This document shows positions 5,916 through 13,020 of a DNA stretch of 16,696 bases, in pieces. Made by a program: the position numbers and the translations under genes. Within the stretch, counting starts at the first letter, position 1. Each line of letters starts with the position of its first letter. Source of the stretch: Desulfobacteraceae bacterium (GTDB taxonomy: Bacteria; Desulfobacterota; DSM-4660; Desulfatiglandales; B25-G16); assembly GCA_030615565.1 (NCBI GenBank), contig JAUWZC010000023.1, positions 1-16,696 on the forward strand. Reading direction: 5' to 3'. The notes beneath the pieces are model-generated. The model saw nothing but the letters and a program-made list of their open reading frames with translations, was not told where the DNA came from and made no database searches.

Positions 5916-7229
5916 CTATCTCACGCTCCTTAACCCCTTTTTCATAAAACCCTCATAATGCCTAGTCAATAAATGACTCTCAATCTGGGTAATAGTATCC
6001 ATACCTACACCCACCACAATCAAAAGGGCTGTTCCTCCAAAATAGAAAGGAACATTTAGCCTGTAAATTAAGATTTCAGGTAAAATACAGACAATGGAAA
6101 CGTAAATGGCTCCGCTGAATGTTATCCTTGTAAGTACTCGGTCAATATATTCGGCCGTACTTCTACCAGGCCTGATACCAGGGATAAATCCACCATACTT
6201 TTTCATGTTATCTGCAACCTCAGTAGGATTAAAATGAATGGCCGTGTAAAAATAACAAAAGAAAATGATAAAACCTACATAAATTAAGGAATAAATAGGC
6301 CTACCTGGTGCCAAGGAACTTACAATGAATTGAAGCCAGCCAATCTGCTTAACATTTAAGAAACCTGCAATTGTAGCTGGAAACATAATAATAGAAGAGG
6401 CGAATATTGGGGGAATGACACCAGCAGTATTAACCTTTAATGGAAGATGGGTGCTTTGCCCCCCATACATCTTTCTGCCTATAACCCTTTTTGCATACTG
6501 GACTGGTATCCGTCTCTGACCTCTTTCAACGAAAATAATAGCCCCAACAATGGCTATCATAAAAACAACTAAAAGAAGTCCAAAAAAAGGACTCATCTCT
6601 CCTGTACCCATCAGGCGAAATGAATTGCCTACAGCTAAGGGTAACCCGGCCACTATCCCAGAAAAGATGATTAATGAAATACCATTTCCAATACCCCTCT
6701 CTGTTATCTGCTCACCAAGCCACATCAAAAAAGTTGTACCAGCAGCTAACGTTATCATGGTCATAAGCCTAAAGCCCCAACCTCCTATTGGAACAATCAA
6801 GGCTCCTTCAGGGCTTGTCATGCTCTCAAGACCTACTGATATGCCAAGACCTTGTATGAGACTTAGCATTACTGTCCCATAGCGTGTATACCTTGTAATC
6901 TTTTTCCGCCCAGCCTCTCCCTCCTTTTTCAATTTCTCCAAATGGGGAACTACCACTGTGAGAAGCTCTAGAATAATGGCTGCACTTATGTAAGGCATTA
7001 TGCCTAAGGCCATAACCGACAGCCTGCGTAAAGCCCCACCTGAAAACATATCAAAGAGACCAAACAATGTGCCAGCTCTTTCAGTAAAGAATGCAGCCAA
7101 AGCTGCTGAATCAATACCAGGTGTTGGAATATGACACCCAAGCCTGTAAACGGCCAGCATTAAAAGGGAAAAAATTATCCTTTTTTTAAGTTCAGGGATC
7201 TTTGCTATATTTTGAAAACCGCCAATCAT
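5916..7229 (-). CDS. secY: Preprotein translocase channel subunit SecY
   Basis: SecY forms the protein-conducting pore of the inner-membrane SecYEG translocon. The 437-aa length is normal, and many hydrophobic segments fit the ten-helix fold. Recognisable parts are RLGCHIPTPGID after the first helix, the plug-side FGLFDMFSGGALRRLSVMALG, ERGIGNGISLIIF, the cytosolic loop RVIGRKMYGGQSTHLPLKVN, and GFIPGIRPGRSTAEYIDRVL. The C-terminus YEGFMKKGLRSVR is the usual cytosolic tail. It starts two bases after rplO stops. It is followed at once by rpmJ, so the adk-map-infA genes found here in many bacteria are absent. Confidence 0.98.
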   Translation of the reverse strand: MIGGFQNIAKIPELKKRIIFSLLMLAVYRLGCHIPTPGIDSAALAAFFTERAGTLFGLFDMFSGGALRRLSVMALGIMPYISAAIILELLTVVVPHLEKLKKEGEAGRKKITRYTRYGTVMLSLIQGLGISVGLESMTSPEGALIVPIGGWGFRLMTMITLAAGTTFLMWLGEQITERGIGNGISLIIFSGIVAGLPLAVGNSFRLMGTGEMSPFFGLLLVVFMIAIVGAIIFVERGQRRIPVQYAKRVIGRKMYGGQSTHLPLKVNTAGVIPPIFASSIIMFPATIAGFLNVKQIGWLQFIVSSLAPGRPIYSLIYVGFIIFFCYFYTAIHFNPTEVADNMKKYGGFIPGIRPGRSTAEYIDRVLTRITFSGAIYVSIVCILPEILIYRLNVPFYFGGTALLIVVGVGMDTITQIESHLLTRHYEGFMKKGLRSVR

Positions 7230-7231
7230 TT

Positions 7232-7669
7232 TTAACCTATCTCAACCTTACCACCAGCAGATTCAATCTTTTCTTTTGCTGCCTGGCTGACTTTATTAAC
7301 CTTTATCTTTAAAGGATAAGATATATCCCCTTCCCCCAAAAGCTTAACTGCGCGAGCCTTTTTTAACAACCCACTTTTTAGCAATGTGTCATTGTTAATT
7401 AATTCACCTGACTTAAAATACTTGAGATCCTTTATATTAATAATCTCATACTGTTTCTTAAAAATATTTGTAAAGCCCCGTTTCGGAATTCTTCTCTGTA
7501 AAGGCATTTGCCCACCTTCAAATCCTAAATGGACTCCTCCACCAGAACGCGAGTTTTGCCCTTTTGTTCCTCGACCTGCGGTCTCCCCGCTTCCTGAGCC
7601 TTTTCCCCTACCGATTCTTTTTCTCTTTTTCCTAGAACCTTTTGTTGGTATCAATTCATTCAACTTCAT
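7232..7669 (-). CDS. rplO: Large-subunit ribosomal protein L15 (uL15)
   Basis: L15 is a late-assembling 50S protein linking several 23S rRNA domains. The 145-aa product has the extended Gly/Arg/Lys-rich N-terminal arm (RKKRKRIGRGKGSGSGETAG, KGQNSRSGGGVHLGFEGGQM) and a globular C-terminus ending AKEKIESAGGKVEIG. The ATG is preceded by GGAG at five bases. Its upstream neighbour is rpsE, only 26 bases away, so there is no room for rpmD (L30), which usually lies between them. Confidence 0.98.
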   Translation of the reverse strand: MKLNELIPTKGSRKKRKRIGRGKGSGSGETAGRGTKGQNSRSGGGVHLGFEGGQMPLQRRIPKRGFTNIFKKQYEIINIKDLKYFKSGELINNDTLLKSGLLKKARAVKLLGEGDISYPLKIKVNKVSQAAKEKIESAGGKVEIG

Positions 7670-7695
7670 ATAGACTCCTGCAAATCCATCCTTGC

Positions 7696-8193
7696 TCAGG
7701 TCAGTATTTCTTCTGCAGTTTTCCCCCTTGATCTTGCTATCTCCTCTGGGGTTCTCAAGGACATAAGTCCATTAAGGGTAGCCTTAACCAAATTATGGGG
7801 ATTATGTGAACGTAAGCATTTGCTAACAATATTCTTGACACCGGCCACCTCTAAAACTGCCCTGACGGCTCCCCCAGCTATAATACCAGTTCCAGGGCGA
7901 GCTGGCTTAAGCAGAACAGAACTTGAACCACAAACACCGATTACCTCATACGGAATAGAATCTTTGAGAAGTGAAACCGGCCTCATATCCTTTTTGGCCC
8001 TTTCCCCTCCCTTTCTTATAGCCTCTGGTACTTCATTTGCCTTTCCAAGTCCAGCACCTACCATGCCTTTACCATCACCAACAACTAATATAGCACTGAA
8101 GGAAAACCTGCGGCCTCCTTTTACAACTTTCGCAACTCTATTAATAAAAACAACCTTCTCAATTAACTGTACATCTTCATCTTCTTTAATCAA
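7696..8193 (-). CDS. rpsE: Small-subunit ribosomal protein S5 (uS5)
   Basis: S5 is at the 30S mRNA entry site and affects decoding fidelity and helicase activity. The 165-aa product shows the N-terminal double-stranded-RNA-binding-like domain (EKVVFINRVAKVVKGGRRFS, then FSAILVVGDGKGMVGAGLGK) and the C-terminal domain with RPGTGIIAGGAVRAVLEVAG. It starts with TTG (8191-8193) behind AAGGAG six bases upstream. The preceding spacer from rplR (98 bases) carries a heptamer array and a hairpin. Confidence 0.98.
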   Translation of the reverse strand: MIKEDEDVQLIEKVVFINRVAKVVKGGRRFSFSAILVVGDGKGMVGAGLGKANEVPEAIRKGGERAKKDMRPVSLLKDSIPYEVIGVCGSSSVLLKPARPGTGIIAGGAVRAVLEVAGVKNIVSKCLRSHNPHNLVKATLNGLMSLRTPEEIARSRGKTAEEILT

Positions 8194-8240
8194 TTACTTC
8201 TCCTTAATCTCTAAATCAACGTCCCTTGCAGGTGGATTTA

Positions 8241-8288
8241 TTCTCGTTAATTGTATTTTATAACAAACAACGAGAAACCAGAAACAAG
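8241..8288 (-). repeat. CTNGTTT heptamer array and hairpin, rplR-rpsE spacer
   Basis: Three bases after the rplR stop the minus strand reads CTTGTTT, CTGGTTT, CTCGTTG, TTTGTTA (8288-8261), a four-unit array with a 7-base period. On the plus strand TTCTCGTT (8241-8248) pairs exactly with AACGAGAA (8269-8276), and inside it TTGT pairs with ACAA across a 2x2 internal loop, giving a 12-bp hairpin. No U-tract follows, so a terminator is unlikely. Confidence 0.75.
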
Positions 8289-8291
8289 TGA

Positions 8292-8663
8292 CTAAAATTT
8301 TAGGCCATTCTCTCTTGCCGCATCAGCAAGTGCTTTAACCCTCCCATGAAAGAGAAAGCCATTCCTGTCAAAAACAACCTCCTTAATACCCTTTTCTACC
8401 CCTTTCTTTCCAATGGCCTCGCCAACCAATATCGCACCTTTTGTGTTACCGCTGATACCCTCTGCTTTTGATCTAAGATCCTTAGAGATTGTCGAAACTG
8501 TTAATAATGTTCTCCCTGTACTGTCGTCTATGATTTGAACATAAATATGTCTTGCTGTCTTAAAAACAGTCAAACGTGGTCTTTCGGGCTTCCCTTCTAT
8601 TTTCTTTCTAACCCTCTTTTTCCTTTTCAAACGAGCCAATCTCTTGTCTTTGATATAGATCAT
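8292..8663 (-). CDS. rplR: Large-subunit ribosomal protein L18 (uL18)
   Basis: L18 binds 5S rRNA and, with L5 and L25 where present, docks it on the 50S central protuberance. The 123-aa product has the basic arm LARLKRKKRVRKKIEG, then RPRLTVFKTARHIYVQIIDD and the C-terminal VVFDRNGFLFHGRVKALADA, all typical. The ATG at 8661-8663 has no strong Shine-Dalgarno sequence: its upstream bases belong to a repeat-filled 156-base spacer after rplF. Reduced or hairpin-dependent initiation is possible but unproven. Confidence 0.97.
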   Translation of the reverse strand: MIYIKDKRLARLKRKKRVRKKIEGKPERPRLTVFKTARHIYVQIIDDSTGRTLLTVSTISKDLRSKAEGISGNTKGAILVGEAIGKKGVEKGIKEVVFDRNGFLFHGRVKALADAARENGLKF

Positions 8664-8670
8664 TTATTGT

Positions 8671-8814
8671 GTCTGTTGGGTTTATTGGATTTTAGTTTGG
8701 GTTTGTTGGATTCATTTTGTTAACATTCACCCTGTGGAATTCCCGCTTTGCGAGACCCCCTTCGGGGGATTCCACAGGGCAGGTAAACACAAGAAACTCA
8801 ACAAACTCAAGAAA
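8671..8814. repeat. Palindromic repeat element with GC-rich cruciform, rplF-rplR spacer
   Basis: The outer stem CCCTGTGGAAT (8730-8740) pairs perfectly with ATTCCACAGGG (8769-8779). Inside it are two further hairpins: TCCCGC-TTT-GCGAGA (8741-8755, one mismatch) and CCCCC-TTC-GGGGG (8756-8768, which can also close a UUCG tetraloop), making a three-way junction. Flanking it are degenerate nonamers in opposite orientation: GTCTGTTGG, GTTTATTGG and GTTTGTTGG on the plus strand at 8671-8709, and TTTCTTGAG, TTTGTTGAG and TTTCTTGTG on the minus strand at 8814-8788, beginning five bases after the rplF stop. Confidence 0.85.
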
Positions 8815-8819
8815 TTATT

Positions 8820-9362
8820 CTACGCTTTTGCTCCTGTTTTTCCTGCCTTTCGTTTAACCCTTTCTTCAAGATATTTAATCCCTTTTCCTTTGTACGGCTC
8901 TGGGGTTCTAAAACTTCTAATCTTGGCTGCAGTAATCCCTAAAAGTTCCTTATCTATCCCACTCAATATTACCTTATTCTTCTGATCAAGCTGAACCTTT
9001 ATCCCCTTTGGAATCTCATATGTAATAGGATTTGAATAACCCAGATTAAATATCAACTGATTGCCTGAAAGCTCAACCTTATATCCTACACCGATTATCT
9101 CAAGGGTCTTATTAAATCCTTCGTTAACGCCTAAAACCATATTGGCTATCAGCGAGCGAAAAAGACCAAAAAGTGATTTAGATTCTTTTGAGTTATCTGA
9201 AATTAATAACAATATCTGTGAATTATTTATATTTAATTCTACTTTAGGATGAATAAAGCGGCTTAATTCGCCTTTAGGTCCTTTGACAGACAATATTCCG
9301 CCATCAAACTTAACCTCTACCTCTTTCGGCACAATAATCGGCTTTTTACCTATCCTTGACAT
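8820..9362 (-). CDS. rplF: Large-subunit ribosomal protein L6 (uL6)
   Basis: L6 binds 23S rRNA near the sarcin-ricin loop and stalk base, where translation factors dock. The 180-aa product starts MSRIGKKPI and ends with the diagnostic RTPEPYKGKGIKYLEERVKR plus KAGKTGAKA. Two similar alpha/beta repeats are expected (about 1-82 and 83-175). The ATG follows a GGG-containing purine stretch. It is 46 bases downstream of rpsH. Confidence 0.98.
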   Translation of the reverse strand: MSRIGKKPIIVPKEVEVKFDGGILSVKGPKGELSRFIHPKVELNINNSQILLLISDNSKESKSLFGLFRSLIANMVLGVNEGFNKTLEIIGVGYKVELSGNQLIFNLGYSNPITYEIPKGIKVQLDQKNKVILSGIDKELLGITAAKIRSFRTPEPYKGKGIKYLEERVKRKAGKTGAKA

Positions 9363-9408
9363 CCCATATACCCTATTTATATTACCTTAGACTTTCTAAC
9401 GGCGTTTA

Positions 9409-9807
9409 CTACCAAACCGAGCAAATAATCTCTCCCCCTACCCCCATTTTTCTTGCCTCCCTATCTGTCACTATTCCTTTAGATGTTGAAACAATATTAA
9501 TACCAAGACCATTTAATACCCTTGGGATCTTCTTACACCTTAAATATATTCTGCAGCTTGGCTTACTTATTCTTTTAAGACCTTTAATGACAGAACTTTT
9601 ATCCTCGCTATATTTTAGATAAATTACAATAATGCCTTGCTTGCTATCTTTAATTATCTTGTAATTCCTTATATATCCTTCAAATTTTAATATCTTAACT
9701 ATATTAATTTTAATCTTGGAGGAGGGAACTTCCACTTTATCATATGAGGCCATAACCGCATTTTTTATCCTAACTATCATATCCGCAATAGGGTCAGTCA
9801 TCGTCAT
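9409..9807 (-). CDS. rpsH: Small-subunit ribosomal protein S8 (uS8)
   Basis: S8 binds helix 21 of 16S rRNA and is essential to the 30S platform; in E. coli it represses the spc operon. I place the start at ATG 9805-9807 (132 aa, MTMTDPIADMIVRIKNAVMA) because GGAG lies seven bases upstream and the family begins this way. The frame is open ten codons further, from a TTG at 9835-9837, but that lies inside rpsN. The C-terminal VNGLGI-like VLNGLGINIVSTSKGIVTDR and the ending ICSVW are typical. It is 23 bases from the rpsN stop. Confidence 0.97.
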   Translation of the reverse strand: MTMTDPIADMIVRIKNAVMASYDKVEVPSSKIKINIVKILKFEGYIRNYKIIKDSKQGIIVIYLKYSEDKSSVIKGLKRISKPSCRIYLRCKKIPRVLNGLGINIVSTSKGIVTDREARKMGVGGEIICSVW

Positions 9808-9830
9808 TATATATCTCCGTTCGTGCTCAC

Positions 9831-10016
9831 CTACCAACTTGATTTAGTAACACCTGGTATATCACCCCTTAAGGCCAGACTTCTGAAACAAATCCTACAA
9901 ATCCCAAATTTCCTTAAAAAAGCTCTGCTTCTGCCACAAATAGGGCACCTATTATACTTACGAGTAGAAAATTTTGGATTTCTCTTTGCCTTTGCAATCA
10001 AAGATTTTTTTGCCAA
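9831..10016 (-). CDS. rpsN: Small-subunit ribosomal protein S14, zinc-binding short form (uS14, type Z)
   Basis: S14 sits in the 30S head and is needed for late assembly. The 61-aa product carries C24-x2-C27 and C40-x2-C43 (NRCPICG, GICRICF), the zinc-ribbon type Z form, and ends GDIPGVTKSSW. The start is TTG at 10014-10016, with a run of six G (10024-10029) seven bases upstream. The frame is open further to 10064 but that would overlap the end of rplE and add a non-homologous N-terminus. No long zinc-free S14 is seen in the window. Confidence 0.96.
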   Translation of the reverse strand: MAKKSLIAKAKRNPKFSTRKYNRCPICGRSRAFLRKFGICRICFRSLALRGDIPGVTKSSW

Positions 10017-10032
10017 AGCAAAACCCCCCTTC

Positions 10033-10572
10033 TCATTTCCGAAATAACAATCCCATTTTCTCAAGTAAAAAGCGACCCTCTACATCTGTCTTGGCGGTAG
10101 TCACGATAGTAATATTAAGCCCCTTGACCCTGTCAATCTTATCATAATTGATCTCTGGAAAGATAATCTGCTCCTTAATACCTAATGTATAATTACCTCG
10201 TCCATCAAAGGCCCTATCTGATAAACCTCGAAAATCTCTAACCCTAGGAAGAGCTACATTAAAAAGCTTATCTAAGAAATAATACATCCTCTCCCTCCTT
10301 AAGGTAACCATACAACCTATAGGCATCCCTTCCCTAACCTTAAAACTAGCAATGGACCTCTTAGCTCTTGTAACAACAGGCCTTTGTGCACCAATAAGCG
10401 CTAATTCCTCTACAGCTGAATCCAGAATCTTAATATTATGTATTGCCTCACCAAGGCCCATGTTAAGAACCACCTTTTCAGGCTTAGGTACTTCCATGAT
10501 ATTTCGATAACCAAACTCTTTGGTCATAATCGGTACAATCTCTCTATGATATTTTTCCTTTAATCGAGACAT
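10033..10572 (-). CDS. rplE: Large-subunit ribosomal protein L5 (uL5)
   Basis: L5 binds 5S rRNA and forms the intersubunit bridge to S13, contacting the P-site tRNA. The 179-aa product has YRNIMEVPKPEKVVLNMGLG, a central GAQRPVVTRAKRSIASFKVR, VTLRRERMYYFLDKLFNVAL and the C-terminal LNITIVTTAKTDVEGRFLLE. It starts with ATG three bases after the rplX stop, and is followed after 16 bases by rpsN. Confidence 0.98.
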   Translation of the reverse strand: MSRLKEKYHREIVPIMTKEFGYRNIMEVPKPEKVVLNMGLGEAIHNIKILDSAVEELALIGAQRPVVTRAKRSIASFKVREGMPIGCMVTLRRERMYYFLDKLFNVALPRVRDFRGLSDRAFDGRGNYTLGIKEQIIFPEINYDKIDRVKGLNITIVTTAKTDVEGRFLLEKMGLLFRK

Positions 10573-10575
10573 AGT

Positions 10576-10905
10576 TTACTTATCTAACATCTCCCCACAC
10601 TTTTTGCAAAACCTGACCTTACTGCCATCCTCAAGCACCTTTTTGCCTATCCTTGTTGCCTCAGCACATTTTCCACAGACAAGCATAAGATTAGATATAT
10701 GAATAGGAGACTCTTTTTCAACGATCCCCCCTTTAGCACTTTTACCTCCAGGTTTGGTATGCCTTTTGACCATATTTAGTTTTTCTACTATGGCCCTCTC
10801 TTTCTCGGGAATAATCTTCAACACCGTGCCGATCTTTCCCTTTTCTTTGCCAGTTATTACCATTACCTTATCATTCTTTCTTATGTAGAACTTCTTCTTA
10901 GCCAT
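10576..10905 (-). CDS. rplX: Large-subunit ribosomal protein L24 (uL24) with Cys4 motif
   Basis: L24 is an assembly initiator of the 50S subunit and lies by the tunnel exit. The 109-aa product has the N-terminal KOW segment (KNDKVMVITGKEKGKIGTVL) and MVKRHTKPGGKSAKGGIVEKE. A zinc-ribbon-like pair C77-x2-C80 and C100-x2-C103 (CGKC, CKKC) follows; this C-terminal Cys4 is found in many bacterial L24 proteins but not in E. coli. The start is ATG, 17 bases after the rplN stop. Confidence 0.97.
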   Translation of the reverse strand: MAKKKFYIRKNDKVMVITGKEKGKIGTVLKIIPEKERAIVEKLNMVKRHTKPGGKSAKGGIVEKESPIHISNLMLVCGKCAEATRIGKKVLEDGSKVRFCKKCGEMLDK

Positions 10906-10922
10906 AATAGATAATCTTGAAA

Positions 10923-11291
10923 TTAAAGTACCTCAGGCGCGAGAGATATAATTTTCATAAATTTTTTTATTCTTAGTTCCCTGGCTACGGGACCAAAAAT
11001 TCGTGTTCCAACTGGTTCACTTAGTTGATTGATTAATACAGCTGAGTTATCATCAAACTTTATATATGAGCCATCATCCCGCCTAATCTCTTTAGCTGTT
11101 CTTACTATAACTGCCCTTAAAACATCACCTTTCTTTACCTTGCTATTAGGCAAAGATTCTCTAACAGATACCACAATAACATCTCCCACCCTTGCGTATC
11201 TTCTCCTTGTACCGCCAAGAACCTTTATACAATAGAGCTTCTTAGCGCCTGAATTATCAGCCACATTTAATATTGTCTCAGCCTGTATCAT
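10923..11291 (-). CDS. rplN: Large-subunit ribosomal protein L14 (uL14)
   Basis: L14 forms intersubunit bridges with 16S rRNA and is the docking site of the silencing factor RsfS where that exists. The 122-aa length is exactly typical. It begins MIQAETILNVADNSGAKKLY and contains VLGGTRRRYARVGDVIVVSV and GTRIFGPVARELR. It is the first gene of the spc segment. The 110-base spacer from rpsQ is filled by an inverted CTAAAGTGCC-type repeat, and no convincing promoter is seen there. Confidence 0.98.
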   Translation of the reverse strand: MIQAETILNVADNSGAKKLYCIKVLGGTRRRYARVGDVIVVSVRESLPNSKVKKGDVLRAVIVRTAKEIRRDDGSYIKFDDNSAVLINQLSEPVGTRIFGPVARELRIKKFMKIISLAPEVL

Positions 11292-11303
11292 AATAATTCC
11301 TAA

Positions 11304-11397
11304 GTGAACTAAAGTTTAAAGTGCCTAAAATTTAAACTATAAAAAATGATCTTCTCCATAAGTTTAGCTTAATTTAGGCAGCTATAGCTTTAGGAAC
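11304..11397. repeat. Inverted CTAAAGTGCC-family repeat, rpsQ-rplN spacer
   Basis: Four bases after the rpsQ stop the minus strand has GTTCCTAAA (11397-11389), GCTGCCTAAA (11382-11373) and GCTAAA (11368-11363). On the plus strand 11304-11329 reads GTGAACTAAA, GTTTAAA, GTGCCTAAA. TGCCTAAA (11322-11329) and TTTAGGCA (11373-11380) are exact inverted partners, so the whole spacer is an imperfect palindrome. The left arm matches 2477-2509 at 29 of 33 bases. Confidence 0.8.
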
Positions 11398-11401
11398 TTC
11401 T

Positions 11402-11665
11402 CTAATCCAAAATTTCTAATACCCTCCATTTTTTCAGCTTACTTGTTGGGCGACTTTCAGTTATTCTAACTTTATCACCTATCTGACATCTATTATGGGT
11501 ATCGTGCACCAAGTATTTTGCCCGGTACCTAATGTACTTTCTGTATTTTTTATGCTTGGCCAATCTTTCAACTAACACCTTCACAGTCTTATCCATCGTG
11601 TTATTTAAAACAACACCCATCATCTCTCTTCTTTTACCACGTCTCTTCATCTTATGACTCAGCAC
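11402..11665 (-). CDS. rpsQ: Small-subunit ribosomal protein S17 (uS17)
   Basis: S17 is a primary 16S rRNA-binding OB-fold protein of the 30S body. The core MMGVVLNNTMDKTVKVLVER, the central KKYRKYIRYRAKYLVHD and GDKVRITESRPTSKLKKWRV are diagnostic. I place the start at GTG 11663-11665 (87 aa) because AGGAG lies five bases upstream. An in-frame ATG at 11678-11680 would add five residues but has only a weak purine stretch, and an ATG ten codons into that longer frame is poorly spaced from AGGAG. All options overlap the rpmC end (14 bases with the chosen start). Confidence 0.95.
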   Translation of the reverse strand: MLSHKMKRRGKRREMMGVVLNNTMDKTVKVLVERLAKHKKYRKYIRYRAKYLVHDTHNRCQIGDKVRITESRPTSKLKKWRVLEILD

Positions 11666-11861
11666 TATCTCTCCTGGCATCTTTCTCTTTCAATACAGTT
11701 TTAACCCTGGCAATGTCCTTTTTTGTCTTCTTTATAGCAGTATGGTTACTTAATTGGCCTGTCGCCATTTGGAATCGAAGGTTAAACAATTCCATAGCCA
11801 ACTCCTTTCCCCGTTCCACTAATTCTTGCATACTCAATTCCCGTAATTCCCCTACTTTCAC
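11652..11861 (-). CDS. rpmC: Large-subunit ribosomal protein L29 (uL29)
   Basis: L29 is a small helical protein at the 50S tunnel exit, part of the docking site for trigger factor and SRP. The 69-aa product begins MKVGELRELSMQELVERGKE, with the family motif ELFNLRFQMATGQLSN and a basic second helix IKKTKKDIARVKTVLKE. It starts with GTG; AGGAG lies 11 bases upstream inside the end of rplP, four bases separating the two genes. Its tail overlaps the rpsQ start. Confidence 0.96.
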   Translation of the reverse strand: MKVGELRELSMQELVERGKELAMELFNLRFQMATGQLSNHTAIKKTKKDIARVKTVLKEKDARRDSAES

Positions 11862-11865
11862 AGTG

Positions 11866-12276
11866 TTATGAACTCCTACTTAAGAATTTAGTAGCAAATG
11901 GTAATTTATGACCAGCCAACCGAAAGGCCTCTTTAGCTACCTCTTTATCAACACCTTCAATCTCATATAAAATCTTGCCAGGTTTTATTACTGCTACCCA
12001 AGCTTCAAAATTACCCTTGCCTTTCCCCATTCTTGTTTCAGCAGGTTTCTTAGTTATTGGCTTGTCTGGGAAAACCCTTATCCATATCTTGCCACCCTTT
12101 TTAACAGCCCTTGTTATAGCTATCCTTGCTGCCTCTATCTGTCTGGCAGACATAAAACCGCACTCCTTTGCCTGAAGACCAAAATAACCAAACTCAAGAT
12201 CTGAACCTCTATAGGACTTTCTTCTCATTCGCCCCTTTTGAACATTTCTATATTTAACCTTTTTTGGGCTTAACAT
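11866..12276 (-). CDS. rplP: Large-subunit ribosomal protein L16 (uL16)
   Basis: L16 is a late-assembling 50S protein next to the A-site tRNA elbow and is needed for peptidyl-transferase maturation. The 136-aa product begins MLSPKKVKYRNVQKGRMR and contains FGYFGLQAKECGFMSARQIE, IWIRVFPDKPITKKPAETRM and GKGKGNFEAWVAVIKPGKIL, the usual strongly conserved blocks. The start is ATG, 12 bases after the rpsC stop. Confidence 0.98.
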   Translation of the reverse strand: MLSPKKVKYRNVQKGRMRRKSYRGSDLEFGYFGLQAKECGFMSARQIEAARIAITRAVKKGGKIWIRVFPDKPITKKPAETRMGKGKGNFEAWVAVIKPGKILYEIEGVDKEVAKEAFRLAGHKLPFATKFLSRSS

Positions 12277-12288
12277 AACTCTACCTTT

Positions 12289-12927
12289 CTATTCCTCTTT
12301 ATTAGGCCAAATTTCGCCTTTAAAAATGGTTACCTTTACTCCTATTACACCATACGTTGTGAAGGCTTCAGCAAATCCATAATCTATATCTGCCCTGAGG
12401 GTATGCAATGGTACTCTGCCTTCCCTATACCATTCTCTCCTTGCCATCTCTGCACCACCCAGCCTACCACTACAGGAAATCTTTATACCCTTAGCACCAA
12501 ATCTCATAGCTAAATTAACACTCTTCTTCATTGCCCTGCGAAAGGCTACCCGGCGAACTAATTGTATAGCTGTATTTTCTGCAACTAGTTGTGCTTCCAC
12601 TTCCGGCCTTCTTACCTCTTTAATATCAATAAAAACCTCCCGTTTTATTTTGGCCTCTACTTCCTTCTTTAAATTTTCTATCTCTGCTCCTCTCTTGCCT
12701 ATTATAATCCCAGGCCTAGATGTATAAATCCTAAGCCTTATTTTGTTAGCAGCTCTCTCGATCTCTATCTTAGATACACTAGCCTGATAAAGCCGCTTTT
12801 TTAAAAATCTCCGAATTTCATCGTCTTCTACAACAAGCGAGGCAAACCCAGAACTAGCAAACCATCTGCTATTCCACGTCCTATTAATACCTAACCTTAA
12901 TCCTACTGGATGTACCTTTTGGCCCAC
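12289..12927 (-). CDS. rpsC: Small-subunit ribosomal protein S3 (uS3)
   Basis: S3 lines the mRNA entry tunnel with S4 and S5. The 212-aa product begins MGQKVHPVGLRLGINRTWNS, has a type II KH domain with the GKRG loop at 77-80 (RPGIIIGKRGAEIENLKKEV), and the C-terminal SGRLGGAEMARREWYREGRV. The start is GTG behind GAGGGAGG at five bases, a very strong site. A 93-base spacer with a heptamer array separates it from rplV. Confidence 0.98.
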   Translation of the reverse strand: MGQKVHPVGLRLGINRTWNSRWFASSGFASLVVEDDEIRRFLKKRLYQASVSKIEIERAANKIRLRIYTSRPGIIIGKRGAEIENLKKEVEAKIKREVFIDIKEVRRPEVEAQLVAENTAIQLVRRVAFRRAMKKSVNLAMRFGAKGIKISCSGRLGGAEMARREWYREGRVPLHTLRADIDYGFAEAFTTYGVIGVKVTIFKGEIWPNKEE

Positions 12928-12968
12928 TAAAGCCTCCCTCTAATCTGTCGGTTCTTTATTCCTTACCT

Positions 12969-13017
12969 GTTTTAATTGCTAATTGATAATTGATAATTGT
13001 TAACTGCTAATTGCTAA
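12969..13017 (-). repeat. TTANCAA heptamer array, rplV-rpsC spacer
   Basis: Three bases after the rplV stop the minus strand reads seven 7-base units: TTAGCAA, TTAGCAG, TTAACAA, TTATCAA, TTATCAA, TTAGCAA, TTAAAAC. Because 7 is not a multiple of 3, the stop triplets within the units fall in all three frames. The array ends 41 bases before the rpsC start, leaving its ribosome-binding site intact. Confidence 0.9.
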
Positions 13018-13020
13018 AGG

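Noticed and set aside
10017..10064. Longer N-terminus for rpsN (77 aa) reading back into rplE
   Set aside because: The extra residues do not resemble S14 and overlap rplE. The TTG at 10014-10016 has a strong Shine-Dalgarno sequence and gives the standard 61-aa protein.
12969..13017. Short repeats considered as a CRISPR array
   Set aside because: The units are 7 bases in direct tandem with no unique spacers, and no cas genes are nearby.
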